From Prochlorococcus sp. AG-347-E03 (GTDB lineage Bacteria > Cyanobacteriota > Cyanobacteriia > PCC-6307 > Cyanobiaceae): 64,000 nt of DNA. The notes under the pieces were generated by a model. The model saw only the letters and a program-made list of their open reading frames with translations, did no database searches and was not told the origin of the DNA. Where the stretch lies: the NCBI GenBank assembly GCA_003279115.1, contig QCBG01000004.1:50109-114108 (forward strand), read 5' to 3'. Both the position numbers and the translations under genes were made by a program. Below are positions 48,896 through 59,654 of the stretch, in pieces (within the stretch, counting starts at the first letter, position 1; every line of letters begins with the position of its first letter).

Positions 48896-49249
48896 TCAGC
48901 GTTGTTCAACAAGAAGTACTAAATCATCTATCTCTAAATCTTCAATATTTTTATCTATTTTTTTTGAAAAAGTACTTAATTTTTTCGAAGTGGATTCTAA
49001 CTGCTCATAAAAAAGATCACTAAATTTTTTATCATCAAATTTTTTGGATTGGTTATCACACCATTCTCTTAGAGGATTTTCATTTTGATATTCGAAGCTA
49101 TTATTTACATTGATAATTTTTAAAATCTGGAGGCAATGAGCGAGAATTCTTATATGGTGTTTTTGCATTATAGGTAAATCAAGATTATCAATTTCTTGAA
49201 TAGTTTCTATATTTAATAGGTTAGATAGGGGATCAAGATGATTAGACAT
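48896..49249 (-). CDS. Conserved hypothetical protein divergent from suf operon
   Basis: 117-aa ORF, no spurious-ORF signs, ends in acidic helical region. Confidence 0.55.
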   Translation of the reverse strand: MSNHLDPLSNLLNIETIQEIDNLDLPIMQKHHIRILAHCLQILKIINVNNSFEYQNENPLREWCDNQSKKFDDKKFSDLFYEQLESTSKKLSTFSKKIDKNIEDLEIDDLVLLVEQR

Positions 49250-49344
49250 TAATTTTTAGTTTTAATAAAGGGAAAAAACTCAATATTGGGGGTATCTTTC
49301 GTTAAAGTATATAAAGCTAATTGTAATAAGTTATTTTTGATAAC

Positions 49345-50787
49345 ATGGTCAACGAAAATTTAGTTAAAGATGTAGTAAAAGAGCCTTACAAATATGGTTT
49401 CGTTACTGATATTGAAACTGAAAAAATAGCAAAGGGTTTAAATGAAGATATCATAAGACTAATTTCACAGAAAAAGGAAGAGCCAAAATATCTTCTTGAT
49501 TTTAGATTAAAAGCCTTTAAGAAATGGCAAAAAATGAAAGAGCCTGATTGGGCAGGATTAGGATATAAACAAATTGATTATCAAGATATAATTTATTACT
49601 CTGCTCCTAAGCAAAAAGAGAAAATTTCTAGTTTAGATGAAGTTGATCCCAAACTTCTTGAGACTTTTGACAAATTGGGGATACCCCTTACGGAGCAAAA
49701 AAAACTCACAAATGTAGCAGTAGATGCTGTCTTTGATAGTGTTTCTATAGCCACAACTTTTAGAGAAGAACTTGCTGAACATGGAGTTATATTTTGCTCA
49801 ATTAGTGAAGCAGTAAAAAATCACTCGGATTTGATTGAAAAATATTTAGGTACAGTAGTCCCAGCTAGTGATAATTATTTTGCAGCACTAAATTCTGCTG
49901 TTTTTAGTGATGGTTCCTTTGTTTATATCCCAAAAGGTGTTACTTGCCCTATGGATCTATCTTCCTACTTCAGAATTAATAGTGGAGATTCAGGACAATT
50001 CGAAAGGACTCTAATCATTGCTGAAGAATCAAGTTCTGTAAGTTATCTAGAAGGTTGTACAGCTCCAATGTTTGATACAAATACCCTACATGCAGCAGTT
50101 GTAGAACTAATAGCACTAGACGACGCCTCAATAAAATATTCAACAGTGCAAAATTGGTATGCTGGTGATGAAGAAGGTGTTGGCGGAATTTTTAATTTTG
50201 TCACCAAGAGAGGAAAATGTTTAGGTAAGAGAAGTAAAATTAGCTGGTCTCAAGTTGAAACAGGGTCTGCAATTACTTGGAAATATCCTAGTTGTCTTCT
50301 TTTGGGGGAAGAATCTGTAGGAGAATTTTATTCGGTGGCACTCACCAATAATCTTCAGAAAGCAGATACCGGTACAAAAATGGTCCATATTGGTCCTAAG
50401 ACCAAATCAACTATTGTTAGCAAAGGTATTAGTGCAGGCAACTCAATAAATAGCTACAGAGGTCTTGTCAAAATGGGGACAAAAGCTGCAGGATCAAGAA
50501 ATTACAGTCAATGTGATTCAATGTTAATAGGGGATCAAGCTTCTGCAAATACATTCCCTTACATCAAATCTCAACAACCCAATTCTGAAATTGAGCATGA
50601 AGCAAGCACATGTAGAATCTCAGAAGACCAACTTTTTTATCTCCAAAGCAGAGGTATAGAATTTGAGGAGGCAGTATCCATGATGGTCAGCGGTTTTTGC
50701 AGAGATGTATTTAATCAATTACCTTTGGAATTTGCTGCTGAAGCAGATAAGTTACTGGCACTTAAACTAGAGGGATCAGTAGGTTAA
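49345..50787 (+). CDS. sufB: Fe-S cluster assembly scaffold SufB
   Basis: [56 protein letters not shown]. Confidence 0.96.
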   Translation: MVNENLVKDVVKEPYKYGFVTDIETEKIAKGLNEDIIRLISQKKEEPKYLLDFRLKAFKKWQKMKEPDWAGLGYKQIDYQDIIYYSAPKQKEKISSLDEVDPKLLETFDKLGIPLTEQKKLTNVAVDAVFDSVSIATTFREELAEHGVIFCSISEAVKNHSDLIEKYLGTVVPASDNYFAALNSAVFSDGSFVYIPKGVTCPMDLSSYFRINSGDSGQFERTLIIAEESSSVSYLEGCTAPMFDTNTLHAAVVELIALDDASIKYSTVQNWYAGDEEGVGGIFNFVTKRGKCLGKRSKISWSQVETGSAITWKYPSCLLLGEESVGEFYSVALTNNLQKADTGTKMVHIGPKTKSTIVSKGISAGNSINSYRGLVKMGTKAAGSRNYSQCDSMLIGDQASANTFPYIKSQQPNSEIEHEASTCRISEDQLFYLQSRGIEFEEAVSMMVSGFCRDVFNQLPLEFAAEADKLLALKLEGSVG

Positions 50788-50808
50788 TGAATCAATTTCT
50801 AAACTGAA

Positions 50809-51594
50809 ATGCAAAGTAAAATGAAAGAATCAGATCCAATTTTAGAAGTTGAAAATCTCTCTGCATCTACTGATAATCTTCCAATTTTAAAAGGGGTTTC
50901 AATTACTGTCTATCCTGGAGAAATCCATGCCATTATGGGAAGAAATGGATGTGGCAAGAGTACTCTTTCGAAAATCATTGCAGGACATCCATCTTATAAT
51001 ATTACAAATGGTGATATAAAATTTTTAGGTGAAAATATCAATTCTCTAGAACCTGAAGAGAGAGCTCAATCAGGAATTTTTCTTGGTTTTCAATATCCAA
51101 TAGAAATTCCAGGTGTAAGTAATCTTGAGTTTCTTAGAGTTTCAACTAATGCTAGAAGGAAATTCCTTAACAAAGAAGAATTAGATACTTTTGATTTTGA
51201 GGAATTAGTTAAAGAAAAGTTAGAACTTGTAAAAATGGATAATGCATTCTTATCAAGAAGTGTAAATCAAGGATTTTCTGGAGGTGAAAAAAAAAGAAAT
51301 GAAATTCTGCAAATGGCTTTACTTGAGCCCAAGATAGCAATATTAGATGAGACAGATTCTGGTCTAGATATCGATGCTCTAAGAATAGTGGCATCAGGAA
51401 TTAAAAAAATAGCTAATACACAAACTGGAATTATACTAATTACCCACTACCAAAGATTATTAGATGAAATTAAACCCAATTATGTTCATGTTATGTCAGA
51501 CGGGAAAATCATAAAAACTGGTGGAAGTGATCTTGCTCTAGAGCTTGAGAAAAAAGGTTATGAATGGACTGATAACTATATAAAACAGAGTTAA
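50809..51594 (+). CDS. sufC: Fe-S cluster assembly ATPase SufC
   Basis: [57 protein letters not shown]. Confidence 0.96.
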   Translation: MQSKMKESDPILEVENLSASTDNLPILKGVSITVYPGEIHAIMGRNGCGKSTLSKIIAGHPSYNITNGDIKFLGENINSLEPEERAQSGIFLGFQYPIEIPGVSNLEFLRVSTNARRKFLNKEELDTFDFEELVKEKLELVKMDNAFLSRSVNQGFSGGEKKRNEILQMALLEPKIAILDETDSGLDIDALRIVASGIKKIANTQTGIILITHYQRLLDEIKPNYVHVMSDGKIIKTGGSDLALELEKKGYEWTDNYIKQS

Positions 51595-51598
51595 ATCA

Positions 51599-52816
51599 AT
51601 GGAAATTATTGAAAAAATAAAAACCAATAAATCAATTGTTAATCAAACAGAAATACAAAGGTTCTGTATCAAAAAATTACAATCAAGCCCCCTCCCTAAT
51701 CCTAAAAGTGAGCTATGGAGGCTTACAAATAAATCAAAATTTTCAAAGTTTTTAGACTACTCGGTTAATAAAAAAGAACCAAAATTTGATACACCTTACC
51801 CGAAGACTTCTCAAAATACTATTAGGTTAATAATCGGTGAGAATTGTCAAATTAAGCTAATAGAGAAAAAATATTCAATACAGCAACTCAGTGAGGATGA
51901 ATTATTTAACCATATCAAGGAACAGATATCTTTTTGTGATCAAAACGAAAATTGGAGTGACTTACTAAATCTATCTTTAAGCTGTACGAAGAATATCTTG
52001 GGATTAAAAATAAATGGATCAAAAATTCCTCCAATTGAAATCTTTAGTCATGCATCAATTAATTCTTTAAACGCAAAAACCCTGGTAATTTTTTTAGAAA
52101 AAAATTGTGATATTGATTTATTACAAGTAAATCTTGGTAAAGAAAACTCTTCATTATCTCAATCAACGTTCTTTTTTTTAAAAGAAAATAGTTCAGTAAA
52201 CCATGGTGTTGTGTCTTACGGTGAACACAAATCAAATCTATTAAATTCTCTCAATGTAATTCAACAAAAAAATAGCGAATACAATTTAGGATCTTTACAT
52301 TTTAAATTTAATTATGCGAGATTTGAAATTCGTATTAAACAAACTAGTGGAAACGCTAAAACCAATATCAAGGGTATGCAAATAACAAAAAAAGATGAAC
52401 AAATTTCTACTTACACAAAAATAGACTTTAATGGCCCAAATGGATTTCTAGATCAAATCAATAAATCACTTGCTGACGATAAATCACATGCAATATTCGA
52501 AGGTTCAATAAAAGTTCCGAAAATTGCCCAGAAAACTGATGCTTGCCAATTAAGCAGAAATTTACTTTTATCAAAGTTCGCACAAATAGATACCAAGCCT
52601 CAATTAGAAATAATTGCTGATGATGTCAAATGCAAACACGGAGCTACAATTTCGCAACTAAATGAAGAAGAACTTTTTTATATGCGAACAAGAGGAATCA
52701 CATTACCAGAAGCAAGTAAACTACAATTAAGTTCTTACTTTCAAGAAATAATTTCATTTATTCCCGTTTCAAAAGATAGATGGGATTTACTTGATAAACT
52801 TTTAAATGATAATTAA
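51599..52816 (+). CDS. sufD: Fe-S cluster assembly protein SufD
   Basis: Between sufC and sufS; CKHGATISQLNEEELFYMRTRGI. Confidence 0.94.
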   Translation: MEIIEKIKTNKSIVNQTEIQRFCIKKLQSSPLPNPKSELWRLTNKSKFSKFLDYSVNKKEPKFDTPYPKTSQNTIRLIIGENCQIKLIEKKYSIQQLSEDELFNHIKEQISFCDQNENWSDLLNLSLSCTKNILGLKINGSKIPPIEIFSHASINSLNAKTLVIFLEKNCDIDLLQVNLGKENSSLSQSTFFFLKENSSVNHGVVSYGEHKSNLLNSLNVIQQKNSEYNLGSLHFKFNYARFEIRIKQTSGNAKTNIKGMQITKKDEQISTYTKIDFNGPNGFLDQINKSLADDKSHAIFEGSIKVPKIAQKTDACQLSRNLLLSKFAQIDTKPQLEIIADDVKCKHGATISQLNEEELFYMRTRGITLPEASKLQLSSYFQEIISFIPVSKDRWDLLDKLLNDN

Positions 52817-54069
52817 TGGAAACGATTCAAAATTTTCCTAGAATAACGAAAAAAGACTTTCCTCTTTTAAATAGGAATTTAAAAAGTAATGAACAAATTA
52901 TTTATTTAGACCATGCTGCAACCACTCAAAAACCCATACAAGTATTAAAAAAAATTGATGAATACTATAGAAACTTTAATGCCAATGTACATAGAGGAGC
53001 ACATCAATTAAGTGCTAAGGCAACAGAAGAGTTTGAAAATGCAAGATATTTAATTAGCAAATACATAACAGCAAATTCATCAAAAGAAATTATTTTCACA
53101 AGAAATGCTACTGAAGCAATCAATCTAGCGGCTAGATCATGGGGCGAATCTACATTAAAAGAAAACGATGAAATTCTCTTATCTATAATGGAGCATCATA
53201 GCAATATTGTTCCATGGCAAATGGTGGCAGCAAAAAATAAATGTAAATTAAAATTTATAGGTATAGATAAAAATGGAAAATTAGACATAGAGGATTTTAA
53301 ATCAAAACTAACATCTAGAACTAAGCTTGTTAGCCTAGTACATGTTAGTAATACGCTAGGTTGCTGTAATCCAATAAAAGAGATAACTAAATTAGCTAAA
53401 CAAAAAGGGGCATTAGTGTTAATAGATGCATGTCAAAGTTTGGCGCATCAAAAACTTGATGTAATTGATCTTGATATAGATTTTTTAGCGGGATCAGGAC
53501 ATAAACTTTGCGGTCCAACAGGTATTGGTTTCCTCTGGTCAAGAAAAGAAATCCTAGAAAAAATTCCTCCTCTCTTTGGAGGTGGCGAAATGATTCAAGA
53601 TGTTTTTGAAGAGACAAGTACTTGGGCAGAGCTACCACATAAATTTGAAGCTGGAACTCCAGCCATTGCAGAAGCAATAGGCCTCGCAGAAGCAATTAAC
53701 TATATAAATACTATTGGATTGAATGAAATTCATGCATATGAAAAAATTATTACTAAATATTTATTTGAAAAATTAAATCAAATAGAAAATATTGAAATTA
53801 TTGGTCCATCACCGGAATTAGATCCAGATAGAGCATCACTTGCCACTTTCTATATAAAAAATATACATTCAAACGATATTGCTGAAATTCTTGATTCAAA
53901 AGGAATTTGCATCAGAAGTGGACATCATTGCTGTCAACCTCTTCACAGATATATTGGAATTAAATCAACAGCTAGAATCAGCATGAATTTCACAACCAAT
54001 AAGGAAGAAATTGATATCTTTATAGAAAAATTAAAAGATACTATTGAATTTTTAAAAATCAATTCTTAA
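52816..54069 (+). CDS. sufS: Cysteine desulfurase SufS
   Basis: YLDHAATTQKP, VHRGAHQLS, FLAGSGHKLCGPTGIGFLW, IRSGHHCCQPLH. Confidence 0.96.
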   Translation: METIQNFPRITKKDFPLLNRNLKSNEQIIYLDHAATTQKPIQVLKKIDEYYRNFNANVHRGAHQLSAKATEEFENARYLISKYITANSSKEIIFTRNATEAINLAARSWGESTLKENDEILLSIMEHHSNIVPWQMVAAKNKCKLKFIGIDKNGKLDIEDFKSKLTSRTKLVSLVHVSNTLGCCNPIKEITKLAKQKGALVLIDACQSLAHQKLDVIDLDIDFLAGSGHKLCGPTGIGFLWSRKEILEKIPPLFGGGEMIQDVFEETSTWAELPHKFEAGTPAIAEAIGLAEAINYINTIGLNEIHAYEKIITKYLFEKLNQIENIEIIGPSPELDPDRASLATFYIKNIHSNDIAEILDSKGICIRSGHHCCQPLHRYIGIKSTARISMNFTTNKEEIDIFIEKLKDTIEFLKINS

Positions 54070-55991
54070 ATATCCAAAGCATTTTTTAAAAATCTCTGAC
54101 ATTTTTGCATTACTACTTCTTTATTTTCAATATTTTTAAATCCATGCCCTTCATTATCAAAAAACATAATTTCTGAATATTTATTATTCTTAATCAAAAT
54201 TTCTTGAATTTTTAAAGTTTGTTTATAAGAAATAACTGTATCTTTTTTTCCATGAAACAATAAGATAGGTTTTTTTATTTTGTGAATATAATTTATCGGT
54301 GATCTATTTATATAATCATCATGATTATTTGCATAATTTCCTACCAAAGAATTTAAATAATCTTTTTCAAACCTATGAGTGTTATGGTGCATATCCTTCA
54401 AATCAATAACTGGATATTTACAAATTGCTGCAGTAAAAATAGACCCATATAATAAACTACTCAGGGCAGTTAACCCACCAGCACTATTGCCAAAAATTAC
54501 AACTTTATCACTATCAACTTGATTTAATTTAATTAATTCAAGAGCTAATGCTTTGCAATCATAAGAATCAACAATACCCCACTTATAGTTCAACCTCTCT
54601 CTATATTCTTTTCCAAATCCTGATGATCCTCCATAATTAACTTCAGCAACAAAAAATCCCTTCGAAGTCCAATATTGAACTTCAGAATTATATGATCCAT
54701 CAAAACATGAAGTTGGCCCGCTATGTGCTCTAACAAGGAGAGGTGGCTTTCTAAAATTTTCAACAAGCGGCCTATAAAGAAAAGAATGAGTAGATTGATC
54801 TTCAAAACCTCTAAACCAAAATGTTTCAGGTTTTGAAGAATCTTTTATATGATCAATAAATATCTGCTCAGAAAAATTTGATAAAACTTTTTTTGCAAAA
54901 TCAATTTCAAATACAATTCCCGAAAAATCAGATCCATAACCCTTTAAAAGAACTTTTTTCCGAAAAACACTGAAATCACTAATTGAGGTAAAAGGAGTAG
55001 AAAATTCTTTAACGAATTCAAGATCTTTATATTGTTCGACTATTAAACTATTGTCTTTTCTTGCTAAACAAAATAAATTTTTGATATTCCCTGAAAAGAA
55101 TGTTATTCCGGAAACCCATTGTGGTGTCCCATATTCAATGAAATTTCTCTTTACTCTTTTCTTTACAAAAATATTATCAATTTCTCTAACATCTAAAAAT
55201 AATAAGTTCCACCATCCAGAACTATCTTCAGAACATACTAAAATTGTTTCACTAATCCAATAGGGTTGAAAAAAAGAAATGTTTTTTTTGGTATTTATCA
55301 GCTCATTTGAAAATTTTTTTATTTTTTGTATCTCTCCATTTAAATCTATTTGAGCAAAAAACAGATCATTTTTCTCCCAAGGCATGTATGGAGAATCCCA
55401 CTCTATCCAAGAAAGTAAATTTGCAGAAGTATTTGAAGATAATTCTCCAGCAAAATTCTTAAATTTTTTTATTCGATTAATATCTTGTTTAGTTTTTTTT
55501 AAATTTAAAGAAAATAAATAATCTGTATTATTTATTTCGCAAATACCATACAAAAAATTTTTTTCAGAAATTACAAAGGAAGAATCGAAATTTCCATCAA
55601 TTGATTTAGATAGTTGTCTAGGTTCTTGAACTGAATCGAGATATTTATTTTGACTTCTATATTGTGACGCTGCGTCTTTAAAAATTTGAAACCATAATGC
55701 CTTTGTAATCTGATCTATCCATATCAAATAAAAATTATTTTTAAAATTTATACACTTATAAGATTTACCACCATATCCATGAAAATTATTTTTAATATTA
55801 TATTTTTTACTTGTTAATTTCTGAGGAAAGGCCTTTATTTTATTAAATGGTCTTGCAAAAATGGCATTCTCATTTTGCCCTTCACCAACAACATCAATCC
55901 AAAAAATGGTATCACCAATAATAGTTAATTCCTTAAAAAGTTTTTTTTTAGATTCAGTTTGCTTAACTTTTAACTTATCATCATTACTCAT
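54066..55991 (-). CDS. S9-family prolyl oligopeptidase-like peptidase
   Basis: HSGPTS, VNYGGSSGFGKEYRERLNYKWGIVDSYD, IFGNSAGGLTAL nucleophile elbow, LLFHGKKDTVI. Confidence 0.9.
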   Translation of the reverse strand: MSNDDKLKVKQTESKKKLFKELTIIGDTIFWIDVVGEGQNENAIFARPFNKIKAFPQKLTSKKYNIKNNFHGYGGKSYKCINFKNNFYLIWIDQITKALWFQIFKDAASQYRSQNKYLDSVQEPRQLSKSIDGNFDSSFVISEKNFLYGICEINNTDYLFSLNLKKTKQDINRIKKFKNFAGELSSNTSANLLSWIEWDSPYMPWEKNDLFFAQIDLNGEIQKIKKFSNELINTKKNISFFQPYWISETILVCSEDSSGWWNLLFLDVREIDNIFVKKRVKRNFIEYGTPQWVSGITFFSGNIKNLFCLARKDNSLIVEQYKDLEFVKEFSTPFTSISDFSVFRKKVLLKGYGSDFSGIVFEIDFAKKVLSNFSEQIFIDHIKDSSKPETFWFRGFEDQSTHSFLYRPLVENFRKPPLLVRAHSGPTSCFDGSYNSEVQYWTSKGFFVAEVNYGGSSGFGKEYRERLNYKWGIVDSYDCKALALELIKLNQVDSDKVVIFGNSAGGLTALSSLLYGSIFTAAICKYPVIDLKDMHHNTHRFEKDYLNSLVGNYANNHDDYINRSPINYIHKIKKPILLFHGKKDTVISYKQTLKIQEILIKNNKYSEIMFFDNEGHGFKNIENKEVVMQKCQRFLKNALDI

Positions 55992-56068
55992 TTTTAAAAA
56001 CTATAAAGAAAGTAAATTAAAGTGCTAGTATTTTTATAGCTAAACTATTATTTAAAAACTTTTTTAAC

Positions 56069-56674
56069 GTGGCAAACCATTTTTCACAACTTGCAAAAAA
56101 GTCAAGAACAAATGGAAGCTCAGAAAAAATTACAAAAGAGCAAACAGGTAAGCCATCTCTGGACATTTATAAACTTGGTGATGATGTATTAAGACAAAAT
56201 TCCACAAGAATAACTAAGGTTGATGAATCGATTAGAAAACTTGCTAGAGAAATGCTTCAAAGCATGTATGCGGCCAAAGGAATTGGACTTGCCGCACCTC
56301 AAATTGGTATTAACAAAGAGCTTCTAGTCATAGATGTGAATTTTGAAGATTCAGCAGCAGAACCTTTAATATTAATCAATCCAGAAATTACAGACTTTGG
56401 AACAACCCTTAATTCATATGAAGAAGGCTGCTTGAGTATACCTGGCGTCTATTTGAATGTAGTAAGACCATCAACTATAAAATTAAAATTTAGAGATGAA
56501 ATGGGGAGACCACGCAAAATGAAAGCAGATGGGCTTCTAGCAAGGTGTATTCAACACGAAATGGATCACTTAAACGGAATATTATTTGTTGATAGAGTTA
56601 CATCAAAAGATGATTTGAACAAAGAACTCATAAAGGAAGGATTTAACAAAAAAGACGTAATTTCTATTAATTAA
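56069..56674 (+). CDS. def: Peptide deformylase
   Basis: GTG start; GIGLAAPQIG, EGCLSIPG, QHEMDHLNG. Confidence 0.95.
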   Translation: MANHFSQLAKKSRTNGSSEKITKEQTGKPSLDIYKLGDDVLRQNSTRITKVDESIRKLAREMLQSMYAAKGIGLAAPQIGINKELLVIDVNFEDSAAEPLILINPEITDFGTTLNSYEEGCLSIPGVYLNVVRPSTIKLKFRDEMGRPRKMKADGLLARCIQHEMDHLNGILFVDRVTSKDDLNKELIKEGFNKKDVISIN

Positions 56675-56678
56675 TCTA

Positions 56679-57020
56679 ATGATTGAAACTACAATATTTC
56701 AAAAAATAATTAATAAAGAAATACCATGCGATAAGCTTCATGAAGATGAGTTTTGTATTGCGTTTAATGATATCCAAGCGCAAGCACCAGTACATTTTTT
56801 AGTGATTCCAAAAAAGCCAATTATCAGTTTATTAGATTGTATTGAAGAAGATGTAAATTTATTAGGGCATTTACTTTTTGTTGGTAGCAAAATAGCTAAA
56901 TCAAAAAATTTAACTAATTGGAGAACAGTAATAAATACTGGAGCAGAATCGGGACAAACAGTTTTTCATTTACATGTTCACTTTTTATCTGGAAGAAAAA
57001 TGAATTGGCCCCCAGGTTAA
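56679..57020 (+). CDS. HIT-family protein
   Basis: TIFQKIINKEIPC; GQTVFHLHVHFLSGR (HxHxH). Confidence 0.93.
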   Translation: MIETTIFQKIINKEIPCDKLHEDEFCIAFNDIQAQAPVHFLVIPKKPIISLLDCIEEDVNLLGHLLFVGSKIAKSKNLTNWRTVINTGAESGQTVFHLHVHFLSGRKMNWPPG

Positions 57021-57066
57021 AACTCTCGAAAGAAATGTTTATGGGTTATAAATAAGTAAAAACAAA

Positions 57067-57345
57067 ATGAATACACCAGATTCCTTAAATACAGAATCCA
57101 GAAACTTATTCAATATAATCTCAAAAAATTGGAAAGACTTAGATGATTCACTCAAAACTAAGTTAATAAAAATTTGGAGAGTTTTAACTTATAAATGGCA
57201 ATTACAAATATTATTTAATCTACCTTTTCTTTTATGGTGGATGATAGATAAATCTTTCCCAAAAGTGCATGAATTTGATTTAACAATTTTAAATTATCTA
57301 AATCTACCTGACTGGGCACTTTCATTTATTGGCTTTAGTCAATAG
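57067..57345 (+). CDS. Hypothetical membrane-associated protein
   Basis: 92-aa ORF with hydrophobic segment, 42 bp upstream of ABC transporter gene. Confidence 0.6.
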   Translation: MNTPDSLNTESRNLFNIISKNWKDLDDSLKTKLIKIWRVLTYKWQLQILFNLPFLLWWMIDKSFPKVHEFDLTILNYLNLPDWALSFIGFSQ

Positions 57346-57387
57346 ACTTCTAAAAGTTATAATTTATTTGATAACAATAGTAGAGTA

Positions 57388-59370
57388 ATGAATAAAGCAG
57401 TGAATAATAAATCCAAAATACTGTACCAATTACAAAAATTAAGGAAGCTCTCTCAACCATTTTTTCTTCCTATAGATCAATGTAATGGATTCCAATTCGT
57501 ATGGCTTTTGATTTCTCTTTTATTTTGTGTTGGAGGAGTAGTACTTGTTGGGCTTACAGGAATAATCAGTTTTTTTGAAAGCTTTCAACCAATTTTTCTT
57601 GAAAAGTATTTCGGAGGGGTCGTAAGTACTGTCAATTCAATTTGGGCTGGTAGCTGGGGATTGCTTTTCTCTGCATTATTTCTAATTGGATCAGGCAGCT
57701 TTTTTAGCTTAAGACGTCAATTAAAAAACCGTAGATGGTTACATTGGTTATTTCTCGCGATAATTGTATTAATGCTTTTAGCTGTAAACGGAATAAACGC
57801 AGGTATTGGATTCATAGCAAGAGATTTAACAAATGCTTTGGTAGAAAAACAAGAAGATGGGTTTTATCGGATATTGGGGATTTACGCTTGTTGTTTCGCT
57901 GTGGCTCTACCAATACGTGTTTCCCAAATATTTTTTACATATAAGTTGGGAATAATTTGGAGAGAATGGCTATCAAAAAGTTTAGTCAAAGATTACATGA
58001 CTAATAAAGCTTATTACCAATTAAATCCTAATGACGAAGAACAAACCGATGTAGATAATCCTGATCAAAGAATCACAGATGATACAAGAGCTTTTACCGG
58101 GCAAAGTCTTTCTTTCACATTAGGTATTTTTGATGCCCTCTTAACATTTTCGCTTAATATTCTTATTTTATGGAGTATAAGTACAACACTTACCTTCTCT
58201 TTATTTGGTTACGCTGCATTTGCAACTTCTATCCTTTTAATTGCAGGAAAAAATCTAGTAAAGATTGACTTTGATCAACTCAGATATGAAGCAGATTTTC
58301 GATATGGCTTAGTACATATTAGAGATAATGCTGAATCAATAGCCTTTTACTCTGGGGAGAATCCAGAGCGAAATGAAACTGAAAGGCGATTAGGAGAAGT
58401 GGTGAGAAACTTTAATTTATTGATTATATGGAGAGTGATAATTGATGTCATGAGAAGATCCATTAATTATGCTGGAAATTTCTTTCCATATTTAATAATG
58501 GCAATCCCTTACTTTAAAGGTGATATTGATTATGGGCGCTTTATTCAGGCAAGCTTTGCATTTGGAATGGTCGAAGGTTCGTTATTTTTCATTGTTAATC
58601 AAATAGAAGAACTTGCAAAGTTTACTGCTGGGATCGGAAGATTAGAGGGATTCCAATCAAAAGTAGAATCTATTAGTCAAACTAGTCCTACAAGCAATCA
58701 AAACGTTATTTCAGATTATCCTTCAATTCTTATTAATAATGCTGACCTTTGCCCACCAGGATCAAATAAAACAATAATCAAGAATTTGAATTTGAGTATC
58801 GACAATAATCAATCACTTTTGGTTGTAGGACCCTCTGGGTGCGGAAAAACATCTTTACTAAGAATGATTAGTGGTTTATGGGAACCAGACCATGGAGTAA
58901 TTAAAAAGCCAAAGATTGGGGAATTATTATTCATACCTCAAAAACCTTACATGTTACTTGGCTCTTTAAGGGAACAATTATGTTATCCCACAGAAGTTAA
59001 GAAATTTAGTGATGAACATCTTACTTCTGTACTTCATGAAGTAAATTTAAAAACTTTAGTCGATCGGTATCCTAATCTTGATATCAAACAGGATTGGCCA
59101 CGAATTCTTTCTCTAGGCGAGCAACAAAGATTAGCTTTTGCAAGACTCTTACTAAATTCTCCAAGATTTGCAGTACTTGATGAAGCAACAAGTGCTTTAG
59201 ATATTGACACTGAAAAAAAACTATACAGTTTACTTAAGGAACGAGAACTTTCTCTTATTAGTGTTGGACATAGACCTAGTTTAAAAGATTTTCACGAAAA
59301 CATTTTAGAATTAAATGGACAAGGAGACTGGAAACTATTGACTTCTGATAAGTATAATTTTAAGGATTAG
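57388..59370 (+). CDS. SbmA/BacA/ABCD-type ABC transporter, fused TM and ATPase
   Basis: N-terminal TMs; NPDQRITDDTRAFT; VVGPSGCGKTSLLRMISGLW; LSLGEQQRLAFARLLL; AVLDEATSALD. Confidence 0.9.
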   Translation: MNKAVNNKSKILYQLQKLRKLSQPFFLPIDQCNGFQFVWLLISLLFCVGGVVLVGLTGIISFFESFQPIFLEKYFGGVVSTVNSIWAGSWGLLFSALFLIGSGSFFSLRRQLKNRRWLHWLFLAIIVLMLLAVNGINAGIGFIARDLTNALVEKQEDGFYRILGIYACCFAVALPIRVSQIFFTYKLGIIWREWLSKSLVKDYMTNKAYYQLNPNDEEQTDVDNPDQRITDDTRAFTGQSLSFTLGIFDALLTFSLNILILWSISTTLTFSLFGYAAFATSILLIAGKNLVKIDFDQLRYEADFRYGLVHIRDNAESIAFYSGENPERNETERRLGEVVRNFNLLIIWRVIIDVMRRSINYAGNFFPYLIMAIPYFKGDIDYGRFIQASFAFGMVEGSLFFIVNQIEELAKFTAGIGRLEGFQSKVESISQTSPTSNQNVISDYPSILINNADLCPPGSNKTIIKNLNLSIDNNQSLLVVGPSGCGKTSLLRMISGLWEPDHGVIKKPKIGELLFIPQKPYMLLGSLREQLCYPTEVKKFSDEHLTSVLHEVNLKTLVDRYPNLDIKQDWPRILSLGEQQRLAFARLLLNSPRFAVLDEATSALDIDTEKKLYSLLKERELSLISVGHRPSLKDFHENILELNGQGDWKLLTSDKYNFKD

Positions 59371-59378
59371 CAAAAAAA

Positions 59379-59654
59379 ATGAATTCTAAAGAAGAACAAA
59401 CTAATTCAGAAGTCACTAATTTAAAGAGTGAAAGTTCTAAAGAAGAGCAGAAACTTGGAAATAACATCAATGAAAATGCTGCAGACAATAAATTAGATGA
59501 AAAATCAAAAAATATTGAAGATGAATATAAATTCGGGTGGAGTAGTTATTCTGAAATAACTAATGGAAGATTTGCGATGATCGGATTCTTAGCAATAATA
59601 CTAATCGAATTATTTAGTCAACAATCGTTTCTAAAATGGGCAGGAATCTTATAA
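59379..59654 (+). CDS. hli: N-terminally extended high-light-inducible (HLIP) protein
   Basis: KFGWSSYSEITNGRFAMIGFLAIILIELFSQQSFLKWAGIL. Confidence 0.88.
   Translation: MNSKEEQTNSEVTNLKSESSKEEQKLGNNINENAADNKLDEKSKNIEDEYKFGWSSYSEITNGRFAMIGFLAIILIELFSQQSFLKWAGIL

Noticed and set aside
48757-49023. 88-aa plus-strand ORF upstream of suf
   Set aside because: Phe/Leu/Lys-rich translation of AT-rich intergenic DNA, and it overlaps the better-supported antisense ORF 48896-49249.
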